DNA of 64,000 nt from Takakia lepidozioides. Its lineage: Eukaryota > Streptophyta > Takakiopsida > Takakiales > Takakiaceae. Position 1 is the stretch's first letter; every line of letters starts with the position of its first letter. The translations under genes and the position numbers were made by a program. The notes below the pieces were generated by a model that saw only the letters and a list, made by a program, of their open reading frames with translations, was not told where the DNA came from and made no database searches. Location of the stretch: the NCBI GenBank assembly GCA_030704615.1, contig CM060731.1, positions 74,196,756 through 74,260,755 of the forward strand, in the 5' to 3' direction. Positions 54,781-64,000 of the stretch are shown here, piece after piece.

Positions 54781-55401
54781 GCAATTCGAAAGGGGAAAAT
54801 AGGTTTTTGGTTAAACTTGACAACTTTATTTAGCCAATAGATATATATCAGAGGGAATATAATGTCCTGTATTATTTGTAAATTGTAGACATTACTATTT
54901 TATTTCGATAAATTGAGGGAGGGAATGATTTAGCAACTGCTGGCTGTCTAATTTATTCCATCCCAGGAACCACCCATTTTGTTTCCACAGTTTATCAACA
55001 TTTCCTATTTATTGAAGGGCCTCTGTCGCCTTCAAACAAAGCCATGAAAGAAAGAGAAAAGAAAAACCACTGACATAAATCATGAAAAATGTAAACTGTA
55101 GGGAATTAAAGTAAATTAGACAAAACTACGAGAATAGGTAGGAATCGCCATATACGGCGAAAGGAGATATGGGGCAGGGTGGCGATACCGGGATTCTGAA
55201 GGCCTGGCTATATACGGCTCTGCCGCCGAGCAGCCTCGACGTGCTGCACGTCCGTCCCTTCTCTTACGAGTCAACGACCACTCACTTACTTACTCTCTCC
55301 TCGCTCTCTCCTACTATTACCGCAGAGGACGTTAGCTACCAGAAAGAGCCATAATTTCAGATAGCTAACGTAAACGTCACCGCTACGGCTTAACAGAAAG
55401 T

Positions 55402-55514
55402 GTAACCACGGTCACCCGTGATTGTTCGGAGACAGGGGCCCCACCCGGCCGGCCGCAGCGGCTGCGCCCGAAGCTGGTGGGAGGAGATCTGGCGTGGGGC
55501 GAAGGCGTATATAA
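55402..55514 (+). promoter_or_regulatory. Promoter of pectate lyase copy 1
   Basis: The distal box GTAACCACGG.CA.CCGTGATT-type (55402-55423, inverted CACGG/CCGTG), the GC-rich CGCAGCGG.TGCGCCCG block (about 55456-55473) and the TATA box TATATAA (55508-55514, followed by CCGCCA) all recur upstream of copy 2. Conservation between the tandem copies supports function. Confidence 0.6.
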
Positions 55515-55875
55515 CCGCCAGCTTTCGTTGGCTTGTCTCGCAGCGATGTCCTGTGCCCGTGAAAGGCCTGATCAGAGTAAACAGGGCTGCTTATTCATGA
55601 GCTATAATTTGTGCAGTGGTTAAGTTATTAGCAGTTGATCTCTGGAGTGCATGTCTAGAGTGCTCAGTAAGAGTCTAGATAGAAACTTTTAAGTACTGCA
55701 AGTCTTTTTCGAATCGGGCTTTCAAGGAGAGCTGAGTGAGTCCGTTGAAATTTGAATTCTTGTGCCCTCACTTTGGGCTGAGAGAGGATGCATTGGGCTC
55801 TAGTTAGATAGTCTCGGTGTTAGAAATTGAAGTGGTTTCAGGTTGCAGTTCATCGGCCAAAAGCATCCCGCAGGG

Positions 55876-57989
55876 ATGGCCGACTCAGCTAGTGCCCACC
55901 AGTTTCTCTTGGGTTTCTTGCTTGTGGTGATGGCTTGCTGGCAGTGGGGGAGGGTGGAATGCCGAACCAAACCCTTGGAAGCGAACACCAATCCTGTTTC
56001 TGCGGAGGACGATCCGAATTCGTTTTCGTACTCATCTTGAATTTCCAACTGTTGAGTTCAAAAATATGTAACTTATATATGCATGCGCCATGCGATTTTG
56101 AACTGATGTTGGAGCGCGAAATCTCCCTGTACACGTGCATGCACATGGCTCGAGATCATGTGACTAGTTATGTACAAAAATTCATGCTCGGGACTGTACC
56201 TTACGTAGCTTATCTAGAATTATGACACTCCTGAGACGGAAACAGAAGGTTCCGGACGTAGAACTCTATGGTATGGCTCATTGAGTCTTATAACGTGTGT
56301 ATGTGCAGCGTGGAACGGAGCAACAACGCCTCAGTCTCTTTGGGTAGCTACGGCGCATGTGGAACAGGGAATCCGGCCGATGACTGCTGGACATGCGATC
56401 CTCACTGGGCGTCGCACCGCCAGGCTTTGGCAGACTGTGCGATTGGATTCGGGAAGCAAGCTATCGGTGGTCGAAATGGAAGAATTTACGTCGTCACCTC
56501 TGAAGCGGATGACGATGTTGCAAATCCTGTGCCTGGGACATTACGCTATGCTGCTACTCGAACTGAGCCTCTCTGGATAATCTTTGCACGCGACATGAAA
56601 ATTTACCTCAAGAATGAGCTGATCATGACCAGTTTCAAGACCATCGATGGGCGCGGTACCAATGTGCACATCACAGGCGGTGCAGGTCTCACACTACAAT
56701 ACGTATCGAACATCATCATTCATGGAATCCATGTCTATGATATTGTTGCGACGGGTCCTGCGAGGGTCATAAGCTCAGAAACGCACGTCGGGGACCGTGG
56801 GAGAGCAGATGGAGACGCCATCAGCCTCTATACCGCCAGAAATGTTTGGATTGACCACAACTATTTGGCCAAAGCTAACGATGGTTTGATCGATGCTATC
56901 ATGGGCTCCACACTTATCACCGTCTCCAACAACTACTTCACCAACCACGACAAGGTACAGATCTATGCTCTGCAAGCTGTTTGAATCTTTGTGGCGTGAC
57001 TTTCAGTTTTCACCTTCAAAAGTGCGGATGATTCATCATGTTGTTGCGTTGCGCGCAGGGCATGCTATTCGGTGCCCACCCCACCGACTTTTTTGACAAG
57101 AATATGCAGGCCACCGTGGCCTTCAATACTTTTGGACCAGGCCTTGTTCAGCGACTGCCAAGGTTCACTAGTCACGCTTCTGTGTACTGTTACTTTGATG
57201 CTATTGTCATTCTAGGTGGTCTGTATGTCAATTGGCCGTAGTGACGCTGCATGTTCGTCGACAGGAGGTTTAGCGCCAGTGTCATTCTACTGCCAAGTGT
57301 GTCTTCCTGAAGTCTAAACCGGGATAATTCAACTGTTCGGTTATGCATCATTCCTTCCAGATGGTTAACATTGTCTAATTTATCTAGTTTCACAAATGTG
57401 GCGCAGATGCCGGTTTGGGTTCTTCCATGTCGTGAACAATGACTATACAGCCGGTTGGGGCATATACGCCATTGGAGGCAGTGAAGCACCCACCATTCTC
57501 AGCGAAGGCAACCAGTTTTCTGCTCCGAACAGTCGTGATTCCAAGGAGGTTAGGCTCGCCGCTCTTTGATTTCGGAAGATAGAATGACACCTGCACGAGC
57601 TACGATCATTTAGATACAGCTATGGAATGCCTCCAATGTCAGCCAGCTACTTGTCAAATTGTCTGGGTCACATGTCTTGATAAATTGAGCAGTAGGTCTG
57701 TGTGCGTAGCCTAAAGCTTGAATTTTTCACTTGGTCTAGGGAAGTGTGAACCTTGTTCGCGGACCTGCAGGTGACGAAACGCATTCAGGACGGTGGAAGC
57801 AATTTTGGAGGCTACCAGAGTTGGAACTGGATATCTGTGGGCGAGATTTTCCTGAATGGTGCTTACTTCACTAGCACGGGAGCGACTTCCCCAGATTCCC
57901 CCATGTACAGTAAAGCTTACAGCTTCTCTGCACGTCCCGTCCAGCTTGTCCCTTCTATGACCAAAAATTCCGGTCCCGTTCTCATCTGA
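55876..57989 (+). CDS. Pectate lyase (PL1 family), copy 1, five exons, altered ends
   Basis: Secreted enzyme cleaving de-esterified pectin by beta-elimination in the cell wall. Exons modelled on copy 2: 55876-56027, 56309-56954, 57059-57162, 57407-57548 and 57771-57989, giving 420 residues. The start gives a signal peptide ([20 protein letters not shown]). Motifs: [63 protein letters not shown], then LPR-CRFG and [13 protein letters not shown], which place the Ca-binding Asp and catalytic Arg. Oddities: exon 1 lacks about 36 codons present in copy 2, and its donor (GTACTC) is weak. KVML reads KGML and RMPR reads RLPR. The last exon is cut short by a small deletion next to a 111-bp tandem duplication. 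Possibly expressed but diverging. Confidence 0.8.
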
Positions 57990-58160
57990 AAGTCCCGTGT
58001 TAATATACCCTCTCCGGCGAAGCTTGTATTGTTGTTCACTACCACAGACGGCCAGCTTGTCCCTTCTATGACCGAAAATTCCGGTCCCCTTCTCTGTGCA
58101 TCTGGAAGTCCTTGTTAAGAAACCCTCTCTGGCGAAGCTTGCATTGTCGTTCACTGTATA
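57940..58160. repeat. 111-bp tandem duplication spanning the end of pectate lyase copy 1
   Basis: CCAGCTTGTCCCTTCTATGA occurs at 57941 and 58052. Each unit continues through AATTCCGGTCCC and GGCGAAGCTTG to TTGTTCACT or TCGTTCACT. The second unit would encode the C-terminal sequence seen in copy 2 (SGPLLCASGS). The first unit carries a small deletion that creates the stop at 57989. Confidence 0.8.
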
Positions 58161-58340
58161 TCACAGGGAGACTTGCGGATGCGCTAAACTGTGTCCGGTA
58201 AAGGTGTTCCGGGAGACCTGCCGAGGCTGCCGTAGTGTTTGGCCCACATAATCATCCAGTACAATACCCCTCTGTAGTTGCGGTGGTGCAGAATGTTTGG
58301 ATCCATATTCCTGCTGATGGATCGACCTCTCCAGCCGCTG

Positions 58341-58555
58341 GGGACTGTTAGAAAATACTGACATTAGTGTTTAGAGTGAGATATATATGAGTATGGTCAA
58401 TCCGAATTTTATGTATGTAAGAATGAGAGAGAAGAAGACAGGACTTGATCTCTTCAACAATTCAATAGTCACTTCACCCTGAAGGGCTGTAACAGACATG
58501 TCCATTCTATATGGATCTATATAATCTAGATGTTGAAATTACATCCAACAGGGAC
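58341..58555. mobile_element. Solo LTR (205 bp, copia-type ends) with perfect 5-bp TSD
   Basis: 58346-58550 begins TGTTAGAA and ends TCCAACA, flanked by GGGAC on both sides (58341-58345 and 58551-58555). The matching place downstream of pectate lyase copy 2 (GTTGGGGACCTGTGTTG, about 63127) has no insert, so the insertion followed the tandem duplication. Confidence 0.88.
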
Positions 58556-58878
58556 GGCCTGTTTTGTTAAATACCTAGATACATATAGATTGTATTATGC
58601 AACCTTACACCAAGTGGCTATGGCTGCCAAGTGTGAGGCCAGGTGTAGACGAATTGGGTAGATCAACGTACGATTTTGACAGATCGGTTTGGAAATCAAA
58701 GAGGAATTGTAACATGGTGCCAAAGTAGTAGATACTAGATACCTATGCAAGCCTTAGTCTGTGCAGATGCAAGCTCCAGCTGCAAATCATAACCTCCAAT
58801 GCATGCTTTTCTACAAAACCTCTGTTAAATTTCAGTCCTGCAGGTAGCTAACGGAAAACAGGCCAATCTCACATTAGC

Positions 58879-58900
58879 GTAACCACGGTTAGCCGTGATT
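58879..58900 (+). promoter_or_regulatory. Distal promoter box of pectate lyase copy 2
   Basis: GTAACCACGGTTAGCCGTG (58879-58897) plus ATT matches the distal box of copy 1, preceded in both by AG.TAGCTAACG. It is about 1.2 kb from the TATA box here, against about 105 bp in copy 1, largely because of the mariner-like insertion. Confidence 0.5.
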
Positions 58901-59036
58901 CCTAATTATTCGATTTCATATTTAATTGACAATTGGTTTGAAACGGGTTTTCTTACGTATGAAGCCATTCTTTACCTTTCAACGGGTGATATTGGCGGGC
59001 ATCTTTAGGAAATAAAAATACTCAATTTATTATTTA

Positions 59037-59910
59037 TACCATCCCTTATCAACCATTTAGGCATTTTTGCGCCTAATAATTATTAAAAACCAAACAGACT
59101 GCTCAGGCACGTTTCTCAAACCATTTCTCACATTTGGCATCTTCCTGCTATCAGTTTTTAGAATTAGGCACATGAGAAGAGAAAACATTTATTTTCTTAA
59201 GAATAAAAGTACAAAATATAAACCCAATGCCTGTGCCAACATGCCCAGGTCAAATCTCCTCCAAGCCTCTAGCTACCCTTCATTTCCGTGCAAACCCTAA
59301 AAGTGCAATTTGTTGTACGCCGTGTTCCAAGGCTCAAGCTGATACAGTGCTCACTAAGTCACTAGTGATAAACAAGAACTTACTTGATTTCAATAATGGT
59401 ACGTGTTGGTACAGTGCTCTTGAAATATTGGTAAGCTGCAAGCTCTTAGGATATCCCTGATATCTACCTTGACCTGAGTGTAGAGGAAACTATGTGTAGA
59501 TGTCTTGCAAATTTGCACATTGAAAATGAGGATATCCTGATCTCAATGTGGTGGACCAGGTAGATGGAGAGATCATGATGATTAGCGAGGAGGATGAATA
59601 TGATGACATTGTGGAGTCCATGCAGGGTTCTTTCGAAGTTACATGGAGCTCTCGCAAATAGATTGGGATTTGTAGGAAGTTATTTCCGCACGCATATATT
59701 TGTATTGATTTTTGTTCAATGAAATTTTTCATCTTATTACAAACAACATGAGAAGAGGCTTGAAAGTTTTTTGCTGGAATTTTTAGGCATTAAGCACTTT
59801 GGTCCCATAATTTCCATGCAATTAGGCCAAAATTTGAAAAATTCCCAAAACGCGTTAGGCACTTTCAATTTTGAATTACTTTTCGCCTAAACGGTTGATA
59901 AGGGACGGTA
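59037..59910. mobile_element. Mariner-like TIR element (870 bp) with TA target duplication
   Basis: The left end CCATCCCTTATCAACC... (59039-59062) and right end (59885-59908) form 24-bp inverted repeats with two mismatches, flanked by TA on both sides. TA duplication fits Tc1/mariner. No complete transposase. The interior has short plus-strand coding-like stretches (SLVINKNLLDFNNGTCWYS; MISEEDEYDDIVESMQGSFE) that may be captured host sequence. Confidence 0.75.
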
Positions 59911-60049
59911 TCTCCTCTAATAAGAAATACCTAGATTGGGAAAAATTTACCCTTTAAAAATATTTTAAAAACATTATTACTAATACCCGCTCCACAGATT
60001 GACGGTGCGAAGTTGGGGACCGTGGAAAATGGGGAAGGGGGACCGGGCC

Positions 60050-60112
60050 CGGGTGTGGACCCGACCGGCCGGGCGCAGCGGGTGCGCCCGTGCGGGGGTC
60101 AGGTGTATATAA
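60050..60112 (+). promoter_or_regulatory. Proximal promoter of pectate lyase copy 2
   Basis: GC-rich block CGCAGCGGGTGCGCCCG (60074-60090) and TATA box TATATAA (60106-60112, followed by CCGCCA), matching copy 1 in order and spacing. Confidence 0.6.
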
Positions 60113-60572
60113 CCGCCATCTTTCCTCTCATCGCTCGCAGAGAAGCTGTGCGCTTCACGAGATTGCTTGCGAGCAATTTGTGGAGGCATTAAGATCAGAG
60201 GAGTATACCACTGCATTGGGTGTGGCAAAGCTTGTACCGGGGAGCCTGCCTATGTACTGAGAGTCTGTGAGTGGGAGAGAAACTGTGCGAGGGGAGATCA
60301 TTTTGTTTTCGGGCTCTTGGAGCAAAGTGGGAGTGAGTGGAGCTGTACTGGGTGTGTTGAAGCTTGCATTCTTGTGCGCACCAGTTCGGGGAGGGTTGCG
60401 TTGGGAAATCTGTACCTCGCTCCAACTCATTCACAGCTCACAGAAGGAGAGTTAAAGAGTCTGTTGAGTTGCTTGGCTTGTCAATATGTTGAAGATGACT
60501 TCTCGGTAGATTGTGGAAACTATCTTGGCACCCCCGGACCCCGCAGCCAGATCAGAGGTGAGCATAACAGGG

Positions 60573-62921
60573 ATGGCCAACTCAGCTAGTGCCCGCCAGT
60601 TTCTTCTGGGTTTCTTGCTTGTAGCGATGGCTTGCTGGCAGTGGGGGACGGTGGAATGCCGAATCAGCCTCTTGGAAGCCTTCACCAATCCTGTGTCTGT
60701 GAAGGACCCTGCCGGTTCGTATTCGTTTTCGGAGAGTCTTCCTCATGCTGCTCTTGCTGATGCTGCTCCATCCATTCTGCGAGACGAGAATTTCATCTCA
60801 GAGATCCCTGATTCCGACATTCGGGATTCTAAGTAAGAAGTTACTGCTCACTCCTGTCCCAACTACCTTACCGTTTCCTACTTCTCCTTACAAGTGAACT
60901 GATTGGACAATGTGGGTCTCTTACCCCTTGAGGATGTCACTTCTCCTTCTCTCTCCTCTGGTAAGATAACCGACTGTATTCGTTCGTGGGTAAATTGTGG
61001 AATTAAGGAATGAAGTAAGGGCCGATCATTGCGAGATGACACAGGCATTTGGCTGCTGTTGAGGTCTCTCGATTCTGCCGACATCTCACTAGTAAGAGAT
61101 ACCTACAACATTCCGATGTTTAGTCGGAAGCTTCTGTAACTTAATTTTACATTATCATTGCACACTCGAGACCTGAACTCCCCGGAGATCTCTACTGTTT
61201 GTGCTATGCCTCATTGTGTTTTGTAACGTCTGTATGTGCAGTGTGAAACCGAGCAACGATGGTTCAGGAGGCGCCCACACTTTGGCTAGCTATGCCGGAT
61301 GTGGAACTGGCAATCCCGTCGATGACTGCTGGAGGTGCGATCCTCACTGGGCGTCGCACCGCCAGGCTTTGGCAGACTGTGCGATCGGTTTCGGGAGGCG
61401 TGCTATCGGTGGTCAAAATGGGAGAATCTACGTCGTCACCTCTGAAGCGGATGACGATGTTGCAAATCCTGTGCCTGGGACATTACGCTATGCTGCTACT
61501 CGAACTGAGCCTCTCTGGATAATCTTTGCACGCGACATGAAAATTTACCTCAAGAATGAGCTGATCATGACCAGTTTCAAGACCATCGATGGGCGCGGTA
61601 CCAATGTGCACATCACAGGCGGTGCAGGTCTCACACTACAATACGTATCGAACATCATCATTCATGGAATCCATGTCCATGATATTGTTGCGACGGGTCC
61701 TGCGAGGGTCATAAGCTCAGAAACGCACGTGGGGCAGCGTGGGAGAGCAGATGGAGACGCCATCAGCCTCTTTACAGCAAAGGATGTTTGGATTGACCAC
61801 AACTATTTAGCCAAAGCTAACGATGGTTTGATCGATGCTATCAGGGGCTCCACATCTATCACCATCTCCAACAACTACTTCACCGACCACGACAAGGTAC
61901 ATCTCTGTCCTGCAGGTCCGGTGCAAGTGCGATGTAGGTATATTCATCTGTTTGGCGTGACTTTTGAGCATTGTTGCACTCTGCAATCTCTGACCTTCTT
62001 GTGGTGCAAACAGGTCATGCTATTCGGCGCCCACCCGACCGACACTATTGACAGGGGTATGCAGGTCACTGTGGCCTTCAACATTTTCGGTCCAGGCCTT
62101 GTTCAGCGAATGCCAAGGTTCACCCACGTGCTTAACTCTGTCTGAACATGTTAACTTTGATAATGCCACTCAACTATCCTGTCAGTTTGTATCTCCTACA
62201 AGTGCAGGATAAGCGCCTCTCTAAGGAAGGGTATCGTTGTAAGCATCTCACTGCCTCGTCTCCAGAAAGTGGATTTACATTGTGATTTATGAGACGTCTC
62301 TTCTAGTGTTGTCTTGTAACGAATTTTCACGGAATGTGCTGCAGATGTCGGTTTGGGTCCTTCCATGTTGTGAACAACGACTATACAGCCGGTTGGGGCA
62401 TATACGCCATTGGAGGCAGTGAAGCACCCACCATCCTCAGCGAAGGAAACCAGTTCTCTGCTCCAAACAGTCATAATTCCAAGGAGGTTAGCGTCACCGC
62501 TGGCCACTCTTTAATTGGAGAAGTGATTCATCACAACTGCCATGATCATTGAAACTGGAGCTGTCGAGCGCCTATACTTTTTTAATTTGGCTGTGTCTTG
62601 TACTACACGGTAGGCGCCGATTAGTCTTTTGTTTCAGATAGTTCGCTCAAGAACTTTTCACTTAAATGGAGTGTGGTTTTGCAGGTCACGAAACGCATTC
62701 ACGATGGTGGAAGCAATTATGGAGGCTACCAGAGTTGGAACTGGAAATCTGCGGGTGACATTTTCTTGAATGGTGCTTATTTCACTAATACGGGAGCGGC
62801 TTCCCAAGCTTCTCCCTTGTACAGTAAAGCTTACAGCTTCTCTGCACGTCCCGGCCAGCTTGTCTCTTCTATTACCAAAGATTCCGGTCCTCTCGTCTGT
62901 GCACCTGGAAGTCAGTGCTGA
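60573..62921 (+). CDS. Pectate lyase (PL1 family), copy 2, five exons, intact
   Basis: Cell-wall enzyme cleaving polygalacturonate by calcium-dependent beta-elimination. Exons 60573-60832, 61242-61896, 62014-62117, 62345-62486 and 62685-62921 join without stops to 465 residues. Intron phases are 2, 0, 2, 0, with GT-AG borders throughout. The start at 60573 is chosen because [20 protein letters not shown] is a signal peptide conserved in copy 1; an in-frame ATG at 60513 is not. Motifs in order: [112 protein letters not shown] and [10 protein letters not shown]. The DGLID aspartates (calcium) and the Arg after MPR (catalytic base region) are present. C-terminus CAPGSQC. Tandem duplicate of the gene at 55876; likely the functional member. 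Confidence 0.93.
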
Positions 62922-63166
62922 TTCAGTCCTTTTGGAAGAGGCCTTTGTACTATCACAGGGAGACCTGCGGAGGTGCTAAACTGCGTCTTGCGAAGGTGTT
63001 CCGGGAGACCTGCTGAGGCTGCCGTAGATGTTGGCCCACACAATCTTCCAGTACAATACACCTACTGCTGCATTTGCGGTGGTGCAGAGTATATGCCTGC
63101 AGATGGATCGTCAACAACTCCCAAGTTGTTGGGGACCTGTGTTGATTTCTTACATTTATAATTCTG

Positions 63167-63355
63167 CGACCTCACACTGGCGGGCTATGATTACCGGCCA
63201 GTGTAGACGAGTTGTTATTAGTTGTTACCTGGACTCTTTTCGTGTTACGCAACCTCACACCAGGTGGCTATGGCTACCAAGTGCAGGCGAGTTAGATAGG
63301 TTCAGTGCAACCTCACACTGGACAGCTGCGGCTGCCGGGTGTAGACGCGTTGTAG
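63167..63355. repeat. Short tandem repeat, three diverged units
   Basis: The pattern CRACCTCACACYRG..GGCTAYG..TACC....GTGYAGRCGAGTT occurs at about 63168, 63249 and 63317. A related single unit lies at 58599-58655 downstream of copy 1, so it belongs to the duplicated block. Confidence 0.6.
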
Positions 63356-63359
63356 GGCC

Positions 63360-64000
63360 AGGGTGTATTTCTCAACTGGTTGTTGTTAATCACTGATGAG
63401 CATTCAACTTGTTGCTCTTTTGATCCAATGATACTCTCCTGATAAGGCATTGACATTGATTGGGCATAAAAGATGCATGTACAACATGGCAAATTGCAAC
63501 TGCTTTGCAAGTGTAGTGACGTAGAGACACAAGCTTGTAAACATTCATGTATCACTACAGATCTTTATCGTTTCCTGCCTCCTCCTTCATGCAATGTTTA
63601 ACTTCATGTTTAGAGTCCCACCCATTTGAGCATGAATCTTGTGCCCTTTAGATGGTCCGGTCATGTGCTGCAATCCTGCAACAATCGACCTCCTTTATCA
63701 GTTCCTCCAGGGTTTTATTTGAAAAGGAAACCCTTCAACTTGTCATGCCCAACCTGCATGTGTCTCCTAGCTCCTGTCGGCCTCACCGCGTCCCTGGCGT
63801 TTTCGTCTCGCGTCGGTGCTTTACTCTCCTAAGCTTCTCCAGTTCCTACGAATCTACGTTACCAGAGCCAGCATATCTCCGGATTCATATGCAAGTTTCA
63901 AATCTAAAGCCCTGCTTATTGGCCGGCATATACGTAAGAGATTAGAGCAAGCCCACCAGAGACTCTATCTCACAAAACTGCGCCAGCCAATTCCTTCATG
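63360..64000. other. No gene recognised at the right edge
   Basis: Short open frames only. Nothing matches a known family. Confidence 0.4.

Noticed and set aside
56955-56984. Pectate lyase copy 1 ending at the stop after 56954
   Set aside because: The stop lies in the intron after donor GTACAG; copy 2 shows the same donor position and the exons resume in frame.

Overview
The window comes from a large, repeat-rich plant nuclear genome, most likely a fern and less likely a lycophyte. The evidence is a microbial-terpene-synthase-like gene (a family found in non-seed land plants), PPR genes ending in an OSB-like 'WWDNR...FKHK' tail of the kind seen in fern PPR proteins, plant-type introns, and dense nested transposable elements. 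Host genes are few: (1) the 5' part of a long-chain fatty alcohol oxidase on the minus strand (1-2468); (2) an intact intronless class I terpene synthase (6525-7844) and a decayed duplicate (42875-44153); (3) two tandem pectate lyase genes with matching promoters and intron positions (55876-57989 and 60573-62921). Everything else is mobile or derived DNA.

Layout. 1-2.5 kb: fatty alcohol oxidase. 2.5-6 kb: a MITE inside a LINE fragment, itself holding a 1.1 kb insertion with a Ty3 RT fragment, then a tRNA-derived SINE. 6.05-10.4 kb and 42.4-46.9 kb: two copies of a segmental duplication carrying the terpene synthase. 10.4-16.26 kb: sequence absent from the second copy, holding inverted PPR/OSB-like gene fragments, a perfect solo LTR and a CACTA-like element. 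16.3-19.2 kb: LINE remnant, MITE, SINE and AT-rich repeats. 19.3-23.5 kb: decayed LINE on the minus strand, whose 5' part probably reappears at 40.2-41.2 kb. 23.5-40.2 kb: CACTA-type DNA with a broken TNP1-like gene, interrupted by an 11.8 kb LTR retrotransposon. 48-54 kb: low-density repeats, a Copia fragment and palindromic repeats. 54.6-64 kb: SINE, then the pectate lyase pair with a mariner-like element and a Copia solo LTR between them.

The most notable object is the 24606-36419 element (minus strand). It is a Ty3-type retrotransposon with the order gag, protease, cytosine-5 DNA methyltransferase, RT, RNase H, integrase, PHD finger. The methyltransferase shows motifs I, IV (PCQ), VI (ENV), VIII, IX and X. 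It is in the same frame as RT and is separated from it only by a UAG in the sequence UAG CAA CCA, which fits the tobamovirus-type CAR-YYA readthrough context. The integrase ends in a canonical C4HC3 PHD finger where chromoviruses carry a chromodomain. The LTR blocks look circularly permuted: 327-bp blocks at both ends are identical by eye, a 189-bp block occurs twice at the 3' end and not at the 5' end, and the whole unit is flanked by a 4-bp AATC repeat. An element that both writes (DNMT) and reads (PHD) chromatin marks would be unusual; retrotransposon-borne DNMTs have been reported in charophyte algae and dinoflagellates.

All calls are from reading the sequence; no similarity search was run. 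Identities are by-eye comparisons within the window. Several coding regions carry small frameshifts that may be mutations or assembly indels.
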